Below are positions 9,501 through 16,595 of a stretch of DNA of 64,000 bases, in pieces. The first letter of the stretch is position 1; every line of letters starts with the position of its first letter. Below the pieces are notes generated by a model. It saw only the letters and a program-made list of their open reading frames with translations. It had not been told where the DNA came from and did no database searches. The DNA comes from Puniceibacterium antarcticum. Its GTDB lineage: Bacteria; Pseudomonadota; Alphaproteobacteria; Rhodobacterales; Rhodobacteraceae. The position numbers and the translations under genes are program-made. The DNA lies in contig NZ_AWWI01000060.1 of assembly GCF_002760615.1 (NCBI RefSeq), positions 62,001 to 126,000 on the forward strand. Reading direction: 5' to 3'.

Positions 9501-9738
9501 CGGCAAATCCCTGTCCACAGCCCCGGCGGATGCGGCACCGACTGTTGCCCAATCCGCAGCACCGGATCGCCAGATCATGGCAGAGCTGCGCGCCTTCGAG
9601 GCGCAAGGCTTCGATATCCGCAACCAGAATGGCGACATCGTGCAAACCATCAGCCTGCGCGATTATCTGGATGATATCGATGCTGACGAGGTTCTGGAAA
9701 CAGTGATCAGCGGCTGTACCGTGAAGGTGGGCAGCTAA
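6505..9738 (+). CDS. Polyvalent ejection protein: muramidase + ddrB/ParB-like + ADP-ribosyltransferase-like domains (gp16 position)
   Basis: A 1077-residue protein in the T7 gp16 position. Visible parts: Gly-rich hydrophobic stretches at about 160-235 (membrane-interacting candidates); a muramidase/transglycosylase-like region at about 300-415 with candidate catalytic Glu303 in AGESGGDFN and an ATPMGAFQVVGSTL segment; a ddrB/ParB-like domain at about 450-580 with the SGNGR motif at 519-523 and DRSRASSDEQI upstream; a helical middle; and an ADP-ribosyltransferase-like domain at about 930-1000 (Arg937 in LYRG, SFS at 951-953, Glu987 in SGGEV). Such domain strings are known as phage polyvalent proteins delivered with DNA. 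The gene overlaps its upstream neighbour by four bases and meets the minus-strand gene tail to tail. Confidence 0.8.
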   Translation: MTFTLGQIKSAPLMAPLQGQLPDFGETFSAGVQAERIETDSWQRAQRTSRSLLDEQKDQLTSGNLYGDGPTPTRARSTQAQFDHQLDYVLARNAEMLGTNPELRRFGVPLPTTREEFAAEVTTRLKAEHDDAMDVLQIGSGGTAFLGRMWAGVTDQNTVLALPFGAPAGSRILVAAGVEAAVNTGIEALTLGRQYDMADRLDLPQPNTALQLGMAAVTGGILGGGIAGAGRYLSYRRTRADALAAQRPEGAPQLGFSDDVAQAERELRGQAPRSDRAPQPAASPPPGAPAGWVEIENGIFAGESGGDFNALFGFQNRQGGTFQDVKLTEMTVDQALDFSAPSGAYGQWVKGKIGSVATPMGAFQVVGSTLRAAKKGLGLRGDEVMDEALQRRIGVWIYREQGTGAWEGYRGPRRDPVGPVNPNARAQEFRGYSQTSRGYTQTGQVSAGDGIRVDVEYQVVDLASLQRASGDLQPRDRSRASSDEQISAIASGLDPARLMPSPEADRGAPIVGPDSVIESGNGRIGALERAYQMYPDRADAYRRQIADAGFPIPEGIDQPVLIARRTSEMDSGQRQGFVRAANQSQLARMSATERAGVDARGLNSQTIGLFNPAHGLDTIANRDFTRAVLNTIPQAERAGLVDAAGAVNAEGARRIRDALFARAYDAPDIIARYAETEAGPLKSLMDALVDAAPQWAALRNAVADGRVRPEMDITPFVLDAMRTIALARELAARDGGKIGAALDNMLAQTDAFVGDTAPLTVALIRKFAPGGRTANKEKIADFLKRYADEAQKIGGTERGLFDAPGPLDALKAIDRSAFSGLTEIGRAAVPAAPTRDLQLQDMPEGAFADGASSPEVLAVNKSVLSEMQAALQTRQLTQAEDEAIEQMLETQIRAKTSLTPDQQKRIDQSYATNGADDVAQLIRSGMVDAPQEMTLYRGFAGSDVAPDGLLSFSASQKTAANFGRVETVTIPAGTPIYSPRSGISGGEVLVPRETYEGLTGKSLSTAPADAAPTVAQSAAPDRQIMAELRAFEAQGFDIRNQNGDIVQTISLRDYLDDIDADEVLETVISGCTVKVGS

Positions 9739-10061
9739 TGGGGTTGTGCGGCATTAGAAGCTGGAATGTGAGAATTGCCGTTGCAGGCATGCCAACGAAA
9801 CGCGGCGGCTCGCTGACCGAATTCGCCAAAACACCACCCAAAGTGGAACAGCACGACGCTCGTCTGATATCGAGCGCCACAGGCAAAATTCTCATCTATG
9901 GCCGTTGTGGTTTGTCGACGGCACAATTCATTCCAACGGTCGAAATCGGAAAACATGACTTTTTCGATAAATGCTGGGCTTTTAGCAAGCCTAGCATTGC
10001 CTTCTGCAAAAGCTGTGGAGGCGAGAGAAATGGACATAAACAAAAAAAACCGAAAGCCCAT
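9735..10061 (-). CDS. Small secreted protein, moron-like, unknown function
   Basis: A 108-residue protein read against all other prophage genes. The start is the second of two ATGs (10061-10059), with agggaggg just upstream on the minus strand; the first ATG (10064) is equally in frame. Residues 1-18 are a clear Sec signal peptide (GFRFFLFMSISLASTAFA, cleaved before EG). The mature part of about 90 residues has four cysteines (ELCRR, FACGA, GWCFG, HACNG), suggesting disulfides in the periplasm. It is less GC-rich than the flanking genes and ends four bases inside the preceding gene's end. This looks like a lysogeny-expressed moron, perhaps for superinfection exclusion; I recognise no family. 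Confidence 0.55.
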   Translation of the reverse strand: MGFRFFLFMSISLASTAFAEGNARLAKSPAFIEKVMFSDFDRWNELCRRQTTTAIDENFACGARYQTSVVLFHFGWCFGEFGQRAAAFRWHACNGNSHIPASNAAQPH

Positions 10062-10177
10062 CATACCCTCCCTAAGCCCGCAAGCACATTGACACCACAC
10101 CAGACCTCTGGCAACCTCGCTTTGCACACGCAAAAAGCATGTGCCAGATTTGGCGATCTGATAACCTCTAGGCGCTC

Positions 10178-10207
10178 AATGCCGCGCCGTTTGCGCGGCA
10201 TTTCTAT
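10178..10207 (+). terminator. Intrinsic terminator between ejection genes and BRO gene
   Basis: AATGCCGCGC (10178-10187) pairs perfectly with GCGCGGCATT (10193-10202) around CGTTT, followed by a short T-rich tail (TTTCTAT counting from 10201). It would end transcription from the capsid/ejection genes, so the BRO gene and later genes may have their own promoter in 10208-10330. Confidence 0.6.
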
Positions 10208-10301
10208 GTCCGGGCGCAGTGGGATCCCTTGCGGGATGCCGGTACCTAGAGGCCGGTTCGCCAACCTGCTGTTGCTCGGGCACCCGTTTGGCGACGGCCC
10301 C

Positions 10302-10318
10302 GAGTTCAATTCGAACTC
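10302..10318. promoter_or_regulatory. Inverted repeat upstream of the BRO-N gene (operator candidate)
   Basis: GAGTTC (10302-10307) and GAACTC (10313-10318) flank AATTC and lie immediately before the Shine-Dalgarno taggagg of the BRO gene. The site overlaps where a repressor could block transcription or translation. No protein partner is shown by the sequence. Confidence 0.35.
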
Positions 10319-10333
10319 TAGGAGGGCCGCGTC

Positions 10334-11158
10334 ATGAACGCAGCAATCATCCCATTTGACTTTGAAGAACAGGCCGTGCGAGTGATCATGCGCGGCGAAG
10401 ATCCGTGGTTCGTGGCAGCAGATGTCTGCCGTGTTCTGGAAATTGGTAATTCCCGTGATGCAGTTTCCCGCCTCGATGACGATGAGCGCGACACGGTAAA
10501 TCTGAATACCGTCGGTAGTACCGACGGTATTCGCGGAAACCCCAACGCAACTGTCATCAACGAAAGCGGTCTCTACGCGCTCGTCCTGACCAGCCGCAAG
10601 GATGCGGCCAAGCGGTTCCGTAAGTGGATCACATCCGAGGTACTGCCTGCGATCCGCCAGCATGGCCGGTATGATCTGGTCCCGGCGGCAGAGCCGGAAC
10701 AGGGGCAGATTGCGGGCCTTCCGATCCGCGAGGCCGAGCTGTGGTTGCAGATGGTGCGCGAGGCGCGTCTGACGCGCGGCACCCGCGCCGCCCTGTCGAT
10801 CTGGGGCCGCAGCCCGCTGCCGCAGATCGGTGATACCGCCGCGGTTGATCCGGGCGAAGGGCAGGCGGCGCTGTCGCATCTTCTGGCGCATCTGGGCCAT
10901 CTGATCGCCGCCTGCCGCGCCGGTCAGGACACCACCGCCCTGACCGAACAGGGCCTGCGCATCGAACAGGCGGGCCTGTTCGTCGCAAACTATGCGCTGC
11001 CGGTGTTTGTCGGCAGCCGCTGGGCGGCTGGTGCGCATCGCGCCGCACTGGCCACGCTGCCGGGGGTTTTGCCGGTGGCAACGCCGCGCACTCTGGCCAG
11101 TGTTCGCACCCGTGGCGTGATCCTGCCCTGGCAGATGATCGAAGCGGAGGGGCTGTGA
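10334..11158 (+). CDS. BRO-N domain protein (phage anti-repressor-like)
   Basis: A 274-residue protein. The N-terminal 110 residues are a BRO-N domain: VRVIMRGEDPWFVAADVCRVL, LDDDERDTV, then NESGLYALVLTSRKDAAKRFRKWITSEVLPAIRQHG, the usual block in phage anti-repressors and BRO DNA-binding proteins. The C-terminal 160 residues are helical and not recognised. Shine-Dalgarno taggagg lies 8 bases before ATG. Sitting inside the virion operon is unusual, because such genes normally belong to the lysogeny or early region. Positions 10504-10532 of its coding sequence are a perfect inverted repeat. Confidence 0.85.
   Translation: MNAAIIPFDFEEQAVRVIMRGEDPWFVAADVCRVLEIGNSRDAVSRLDDDERDTVNLNTVGSTDGIRGNPNATVINESGLYALVLTSRKDAAKRFRKWITSEVLPAIRQHGRYDLVPAAEPEQGQIAGLPIREAELWLQMVREARLTRGTRAALSIWGRSPLPQIGDTAAVDPGEGQAALSHLLAHLGHLIAACRAGQDTTALTEQGLRIEQAGLFVANYALPVFVGSRWAAGAHRAALATLPGVLPVATPRTLASVRTRGVILPWQMIEAEGL
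10504..10532. repeat. 29-base perfect palindrome inside the BRO-N gene
   Basis: GAATACCGTCGGTA (10504-10517) and its exact reverse complement TACCGACGGTATTC (10519-10532) flank one central G. It encodes NTVGSTDGI within the BRO-N domain. It could be a strong operator for autoregulation or an mRNA hairpin. Confidence 0.85.
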
Positions 11159-11400
11159 TGCAGACGCAAGACACATTCGACCGGTCCGAGGACATCGCCG
11201 AGGCCCTGCACGAACAGGAAGGGCTGGAACTGGCCCTGATCGGTTTCATCGAACACCAGCGCCTGAGCGTGGACATCGAACAGGTTCTGTTCGCCCTGAT
11301 CCACGCACAGGGGCATTGCCGCCGACGGGCACAGGCGCTGACGCGCGACATTGCCCTGTCAGACAGGAGGACTGATGGCGAACATCCACGATTGTCTTGA
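11158..11400 (+). CDS. Small phage protein, unknown
   Basis: An 80-residue acidic, helical protein (MQTQDTFDRSEDIAEALHEQEGLELALIGFIEHQR...). I chose ATG at 11158, which overlaps the BRO stop (TGATG), over the GTG one codon earlier. Its end overlaps the next gene by 26 bases, so the two are probably translationally coupled. There is no signal peptide or recognised domain; a scaffold or chaperone for the large downstream protein is only a guess. Confidence 0.6.
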   Translation: MQTQDTFDRSEDIAEALHEQEGLELALIGFIEHQRLSVDIEQVLFALIHAQGHCRRRAQALTRDIALSDRRTDGEHPRLS

Positions 11401-13864
11401 TGCCGCCGTAAAGGGCGGACAACTTGACCAAACCCGTGCGGCCGAGGCCGGACGGGAATACGATCAGCTGTTGGCGCGGTTTGAAGATATCATGCCGCGC
11501 CATCAGGCTGAGGCGGCCGCGCTTGCAACTTTGAAAGAGGCAACTTCAAAGCAGGCGCGGTCGCGCAGACATACGGTGATCAACCAGCTGCAGAGCATGC
11601 GCCGCCTGCATGCGCTGATCAGCGAGGCACCGGACCCCGCGCTGGCCCTGCGCGATCTGATCGAGCATTCCGAAACCAGCCGTTTCACGGGCGAAAGCAT
11701 CGAAAGCCTGCAACGGGCGATCATCAAATCGGTCAATGCCGGTATTTATGACGCGCTCAAGGCGACGGGCCGCAACCTGCTGGGCGAAAGCCGCGCGCCT
11801 GCGCGCCTGCGCAATATCATCCGCGAACTGCATGGGCAGGACGCGGGCGATGCCACGGCCAAAACCATGGCGCAGGCGTTCCACAAACAGCAGGAACGCC
11901 TGCGCCAGCTGTTCAATGCGCATGGCGGCGATATCGGCAAGCTGGATGATTACGGCGCACGTCACACCCACGACGCCGCTGCAATCCGCAAGGCCGAACC
12001 GGGCGCATGGGAAACCTATGTGTTTGACCGCGTGGACTGGTCTCGGATCAATGATTTCCAGACCGGCAAGCCGTTCGTCGCGGAAAAGGGGTCTATCCCG
12101 AACCGAGAACGCGCCATGCAATTTCTGGCCGATGTACGCGAGGGCATCCTGACCAAAGGCTGGGACCGGCGCGACCCCAGCATGACGCCCGGCGGCAAGG
12201 CGCTGTACAACCGCCATTCGGAAAGCCGTGTGCTGCACTTTCTGGATGGCGACGCCTGGATGGATTACAACGCGCGCTTTGGTGCCTCTGATCCGTTTTC
12301 ATCCCTTGTGGGTGGCCTGCAAGGCATGGCCCGCGACATCGCCCAGATGCGCGTGCTGGGGCCGAACCCCAAGATGGGGTTGGAATATGCCACACAGGTC
12401 GCCCAGAAGCGCGTCGCAGGTAATGTAAAGGCCGAAACTGCCGTTGCGCAAAAGGCGGCAAAGGCCCGCCAGATGCTTGCCATTGTCGACGGGTCGATCA
12501 ACCGCACGGAATATGAGGGGCTTGCACGGTTTTTCGCGAATGTTCGCAATGTGCAGACCTCGGCCAAGCTGGGTGCTGCGATCCTGTCTTCGACAACAGA
12601 CCCTGCCTATATGCGTATGGCGGCGAAGGTTGTGGGGATGAGCCCAACAAATGTTCTGAGCCGCGCTACCGATCTCATGTTCAACAATGCCACGCGGGAA
12701 ACGGCGGCGCGCATGGGGTATGTTGCCGAAACGCTGGCCGATACCGGTGCCGCCGCTGCGCGGTTTCATTCCGAACAGATGAGTTCGGAGATTACGAACC
12801 GACTGACCGGCTTTACCATCCGGGCCTCTGGCCTGGGCCATTGGACCGACATGAACAAGGTCGCGTTCCAGATGGAATTCGCGGGCTATCTTGCTGAAAA
12901 TGCAGCTCGCCCGTTTGACGGGATCGAGCCGAAGTTGCGTCAGGCGCTGGAAGCGCGGGGGATCACTGCCCGGGATTGGGAGCATCTGAGCGCCCCCGAG
13001 GCACGGTTCAGAACCGACGGTGGCGCAGATTTCCTATCGCCGATCCATTGGCGTGAGCATCAGACCACGTTGCCCCCGATGGAGGCTGAAGGGCTGGCCA
13101 TGCGGTTGCAGATGGTGATCGAGGAACAGCTTGAATATGCCGTGCCCGGTCAGCGTGTCGAAGGCCGGGCATTTGCTCTGGGCGGCAATGCGCCGGGAAC
13201 GTTGTGGGGGGAAATCGCGCGCAGCGGCAAACAGTTCAAGGGATTTACCCTGTCCTTTATGATCGGGCAATACCGACGCGTCATGGCCCTGCCGACAGCG
13301 GCAGACCGCTTTACCTATGCCATCGATTTGTTTGTGCCGCTCATTCTGATGGGCGCGGTCGCGGTCCAGCTGAAGGAGCTGGTCAAGGGCAACGATCCAC
13401 GCCCGATGGACACCGACACGTTCTGGAAAGCCGCTGTTATGCAGTCGGGCGGTCTGGGCATTTTTGGCGATTTCTTTGCCTCTGGCACCAACCGGTTCGG
13501 TGGTGGACCCGCCGAAACCCTGCTGGGTCCCACGATTGGCCTTGGTTCGGATGTGCTTGTCGCGGGCGCGTCGAACATCAGCCGGTTATCGAATGGTGAG
13601 AAGACCTATGCCGGACGCGATCTGACCAATTTGGCCCGCTACAACACACCGGTTCTATCGTCGCTCTGGTATCAAAGCGCAGCTTTTCAGCATGGGGTCG
13701 CCGATCAGATACAGCGCATTCTGGATCCAGAGGCCGAGCAGCTTTGGAAGCGCCAGGCGCGCAAGCGCGAAAAGGACTATGGCACGCGGTCCTGGTGGGG
13801 GTCTGGCGACCTAGCACCCTCCCGTGCGCCAGATCTGAGCAATGCACTTGGAGGGCAAAGATGA
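11375..13864 (+). CDS. Large phage internal virion/ejection-type protein with C-terminal membrane-like region
   Basis: An 829-residue protein starting at ATG 11375 (aggagg five bases upstream); an ATG at 11351 in frame lacks a ribosome site. The first 600 residues are largely helical. The C-terminal part has the pattern LWGEIARSGKQFKGFTLSFMIGQYRR, then a hydrophobic segment near 650-668 and MQSGGLGIFGDFFASGTNRFGGG. To my reading this resembles the C-terminal region of large phage polyvalent or ejection proteins (LPD38-like). It probably enters the host with the DNA alongside the 6505-9738 product. Exact role unknown. Confidence 0.65.
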   Translation: MANIHDCLDAAVKGGQLDQTRAAEAGREYDQLLARFEDIMPRHQAEAAALATLKEATSKQARSRRHTVINQLQSMRRLHALISEAPDPALALRDLIEHSETSRFTGESIESLQRAIIKSVNAGIYDALKATGRNLLGESRAPARLRNIIRELHGQDAGDATAKTMAQAFHKQQERLRQLFNAHGGDIGKLDDYGARHTHDAAAIRKAEPGAWETYVFDRVDWSRINDFQTGKPFVAEKGSIPNRERAMQFLADVREGILTKGWDRRDPSMTPGGKALYNRHSESRVLHFLDGDAWMDYNARFGASDPFSSLVGGLQGMARDIAQMRVLGPNPKMGLEYATQVAQKRVAGNVKAETAVAQKAAKARQMLAIVDGSINRTEYEGLARFFANVRNVQTSAKLGAAILSSTTDPAYMRMAAKVVGMSPTNVLSRATDLMFNNATRETAARMGYVAETLADTGAAAARFHSEQMSSEITNRLTGFTIRASGLGHWTDMNKVAFQMEFAGYLAENAARPFDGIEPKLRQALEARGITARDWEHLSAPEARFRTDGGADFLSPIHWREHQTTLPPMEAEGLAMRLQMVIEEQLEYAVPGQRVEGRAFALGGNAPGTLWGEIARSGKQFKGFTLSFMIGQYRRVMALPTAADRFTYAIDLFVPLILMGAVAVQLKELVKGNDPRPMDTDTFWKAAVMQSGGLGIFGDFFASGTNRFGGGPAETLLGPTIGLGSDVLVAGASNISRLSNGEKTYAGRDLTNLARYNTPVLSSLWYQSAAFQHGVADQIQRILDPEAEQLWKRQARKREKDYGTRSWWGSGDLAPSRAPDLSNALGGQR

Positions 13865-14463
13865 GCATAGACGAGCTGACACCGGCACCGGTTCAGACGA
13901 TCAACGGCACGGGGCCCTATGCGGTGCCACATGCTTATGGCGGGGCGGATGAGCTGGTGGTGACCGTCATCACATTGACCAGCCGCACCAATCTGACACT
14001 GGCGCAAATCACGCTGAGCCCGGCCAGTTCCAAGACATCCGGATCGCTATACCTCGAAACTGATGTCGCCGCCCAATACGACGGCGCAAAAATTGCTATC
14101 TTGCGCCGCACCCGGATCGAGCAAGGCTATGTCGGTGACAATGCCCGCGAGGTCGGACTGCAGGGACAGCTTGATCGCACGATCCTGGCCACGCAGGACG
14201 CTGATCGCCTGATCGCCAGCGCCCTGCGCACGGCCCCTGATCAGGGGCCGATCAACGCGGTAACCAAGCGTCCGGATGAGCGGGGCGGCAAGATCTTTGC
14301 CTGGTCTGATGATGGCTATTCCGTTGTCGAAGGCCCGCACCTGCAGGCGATCGATGCGGTGATCAAAAGTGCACCTTTGGAATTTCCGCTGGATCTTGGC
14401 TGGACCAATGACCCCGTGATTACCGCAACCTATGACCTCGGCTGGACCGACGAAACAACATAA
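13861..14463 (+). CDS. Tail fibre adaptor, T7 gp17 N-terminal-domain-like
   Basis: A 200-residue protein starting at ATG 13861 (ggaggg upstream, ATGA overlap with the previous stop). Residues about 10-110 follow the beta-rich pattern of the T7 tail-fibre N-terminal domain that docks on the gp11/gp12 ring: VVTVITLTSRTNLTLAQITL, then AKIAILRRTRIEQGYVGDN and LQGQLDRTILATQDADRLIASALRTA. The short C-terminus cannot form a full fibre shaft, so it is best seen as a platform for the spike encoded next. Confidence 0.7.
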   Translation: MSIDELTPAPVQTINGTGPYAVPHAYGGADELVVTVITLTSRTNLTLAQITLSPASSKTSGSLYLETDVAAQYDGAKIAILRRTRIEQGYVGDNAREVGLQGQLDRTILATQDADRLIASALRTAPDQGPINAVTKRPDERGGKIFAWSDDGYSVVEGPHLQAIDAVIKSAPLEFPLDLGWTNDPVITATYDLGWTDETT

Positions 14464-14475
14464 GGAAACAGGCTT

Positions 14476-16341
14476 ATGGCTAAAGAACTGCAATATCGTC
14501 GGGGCACATCCGCGATGCTTGACAGTGCAGTCGGCGCTTTTGCCGAGGTGCAAGTGGATGTCCAGAGCAAGGAACTGCGCGTCTTTGACGGCGAAACGCC
14601 TGGTGGCTTTCCGATTGGGCGCAAGCCATTTCTGACTGCCCGTGGAATGCTAGACAGCCCCGAGGGATCACGAGGGCTGGGCGCAGCATGGGAAGCGGGG
14701 GAAGATAAATATACGGAAGTGGCCGCTGATGATCCTGACTATGACGTGGAAAAAACGGGCGGCATCAGGCTCATCAATCGCAGCGATGTATATCAGCCAA
14801 TTGCGTTTGGCTGGACAGACGGAGACGATATTGCCCCGTACATCGAGCAGTTCTGGGCAGGGAGATGGACCATATTCGTCGGCCCGCAAGGGAATTCATA
14901 CCCTACGCTTACCCGCCGCGTGGAACTCGATACCGATGATGTGACCACGTTCGCAAAGCGGTTTCACCTTGATGGCTGTTTCATCCAGCAGACGAGCGAT
15001 ACCGCATGTATCGTGCTGGAATCTGGCACCGCAGGTCCGAGCATCCCAAAGGTGCAGGTTTATGGCGGCGATACCATCTTGTTCAGCGATGCGAGTATCG
15101 GCTGGGATGTGATGGATATCCGCCGCACGGAGTTTCACAAGCATACCGTTTGGGGATCGCTGATCAATGCATCTCAAGGCACGGCATGGCGCCTGCACAA
15201 CAAAAACGCCTATACCGAGCGCACCAAGCTGATCGATTGCGAGGCGCGCTATGTGCGCCATGCGGTAAATTTCCACATGGCCGGTGGTGAAGATGGCGGG
15301 CTGTCCTTTGCAAGGACTTATATCACCAATATGACCTTGTCCGGGGGCGTCTCGGGCTATTCTCTGATCGCAATCACCACAGAGGTGGAGGCGTCTTTGG
15401 CCGTCGCCGCAGCCAATGACTATACCATCGGCGAAGTGATCACCCAGGCGTCAAGTGGCGCAACCGCTGTTGTCTCTGGCTGGCCGGAAGGGCGCGACAC
15501 CCTGTTCGTGCGCAACATCGTCGGGACATTCGGCACAGGTGGACCCGTCGTTGGTGCAACATCCGCGGCATCCAAGACGCCAAGCAACGTGATCACGCCG
15601 CGCCTGCCCAACGTCTATGACAGCCGTATCGTCGGCATCACCGCCAACATGAATGATGGCGTGATTTTCATGGATCTTGGCGGCGGAATGCGGGGCACAC
15701 GCATCGCAAATCTGGGCTTTGAGGCATCGCCTGGCACAACAGCATATGTGTTCAAGCACCTGAACAACTGGACATTTGTTCGCCCTCAGATCGAATTGCC
15801 GGATATTTTCCGCGCTGGCTACAGCGGGAATATCGCGCTGAACTATAACGCCCGCACATCGAAATCCAATTGGGCGGCCCATTTCTGGGACGGACTTCGT
15901 CTTTTCCCGAGCGACTTCACTCCAGACACCTTGGAAGGCACGATCAGCATGGCTGACGGTGTCGGCTGGAACCCCGGCAGCGTCGGAACCCCGGACGGAG
16001 CCAAAGGGATCTTTGCCTATATCGGCACAAACTGGCGGCGCTTTATGATGCTGCTGCAGGCAGCTGCCGCCGATTTTTCGAATGATGCCGCTCTGATCAA
16101 TACTGCAAGCCAAAAGCACCTTGGTGCGATGGCACTCGACACAACATTTTCCCGGATGCGGATTGCAACAGGCGCAAGCGCGGCGTCGTCATGGGCATAT
16201 CTGTCGTCACCACCTTTCGGTGTAACGGCATCACGCCCAGCAAGTCCGGTGGTTGGAGAGCACTACTACGATCAGACTCTGGCAAAGCCGATCTGGTGGT
16301 CCGGAAGCGTCTGGAAAGATGCTGCCGGAACCAACGTCTAA
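14476..16341 (+). CDS. Tail spike/fibre with Mtd-like N-terminal domain
   Basis: A 621-residue protein. Residues 3-50 (ELQYRRGTSAML, AFAEVQVDVQSKELRVFDGETPGGFPIG) match the N-terminal domain of major tropism determinant-like receptor-binding proteins. The middle (about 150-520) is beta-rich with Gly/Asn turns, compatible with a right-handed beta-helix as in depolymerase spikes. The C-terminus (ASRPASPVVGEHYYDQTLAKPIWWSGSVWKDAAG) is a common phage fibre tip motif. It follows the adaptor gene after 12 bases. It binds and perhaps cuts a surface polysaccharide; no catalytic residues can be named. Confidence 0.75.
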   Translation: MAKELQYRRGTSAMLDSAVGAFAEVQVDVQSKELRVFDGETPGGFPIGRKPFLTARGMLDSPEGSRGLGAAWEAGEDKYTEVAADDPDYDVEKTGGIRLINRSDVYQPIAFGWTDGDDIAPYIEQFWAGRWTIFVGPQGNSYPTLTRRVELDTDDVTTFAKRFHLDGCFIQQTSDTACIVLESGTAGPSIPKVQVYGGDTILFSDASIGWDVMDIRRTEFHKHTVWGSLINASQGTAWRLHNKNAYTERTKLIDCEARYVRHAVNFHMAGGEDGGLSFARTYITNMTLSGGVSGYSLIAITTEVEASLAVAAANDYTIGEVITQASSGATAVVSGWPEGRDTLFVRNIVGTFGTGGPVVGATSAASKTPSNVITPRLPNVYDSRIVGITANMNDGVIFMDLGGGMRGTRIANLGFEASPGTTAYVFKHLNNWTFVRPQIELPDIFRAGYSGNIALNYNARTSKSNWAAHFWDGLRLFPSDFTPDTLEGTISMADGVGWNPGSVGTPDGAKGIFAYIGTNWRRFMMLLQAAAADFSNDAALINTASQKHLGAMALDTTFSRMRIATGASAASSWAYLSSPPFGVTASRPASPVVGEHYYDQTLAKPIWWSGSVWKDAAGTNV

Positions 16342-16352
16342 AGGAGCCTGGC

Positions 16353-16595
16353 ATGGATCCGAATTGGTGGGTGGAACGGTTTGGAACGATCGGGCTCATG
16401 CTGTCGGCGATGCTCTATGATCGCCACCGCCTGCTGAAAGATGCAGCCGAGAAGGACAAGCGCATCGAGGCGCTGACGGACCGGTTGATCGAGCAGTCGC
16501 AAAGCAACCTCAGCGCCGCGATCGCGCGCGAAGTTCAGACGCTAACCCAGCTGACCCACATTTCGGAAGCGATCCAAAAAGGAGCCGTGCGATGA
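16353..16595 (+). CDS. Small membrane-anchored coiled-coil phage protein
   Basis: An 80-residue protein; ATG 16353 follows aaaggag with good spacing. A short hydrophobic stretch (FGTIGLMLSAML, residues 9-20) precedes a long charged helix (DRHRLLKDAAEKDKRIEALTDRLIEQ). It opens the lysis region, so a holin accessory or lysis regulator is possible. The stop overlaps the next ATG. Confidence 0.65.
   Translation: MDPNWWVERFGTIGLMLSAMLYDRHRLLKDAAEKDKRIEALTDRLIEQSQSNLSAAIAREVQTLTQLTHISEAIQKGAVR

Noticed and set aside
9738-10337. Open frame of 199 codons on the + strand after the gp16-like gene
   Set aside because: Composition is not protein-like (many Lys/Arg/Ser/Cys without pattern), it crosses a terminator hairpin, and the opposite strand has a signal peptide and a ribosome site.
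10061-11176. Minus-strand frame of 371 codons opposite the BRO-N gene
   Set aside because: Mirror frame of a clear BRO-N protein; no start signal.
14476-16341. Possible diversity-generating retroelement target because of the Mtd-like N-terminus
   Set aside because: No reverse transcriptase and no template repeat in the window, and the spike C-terminus is not a C-type lectin variable domain.
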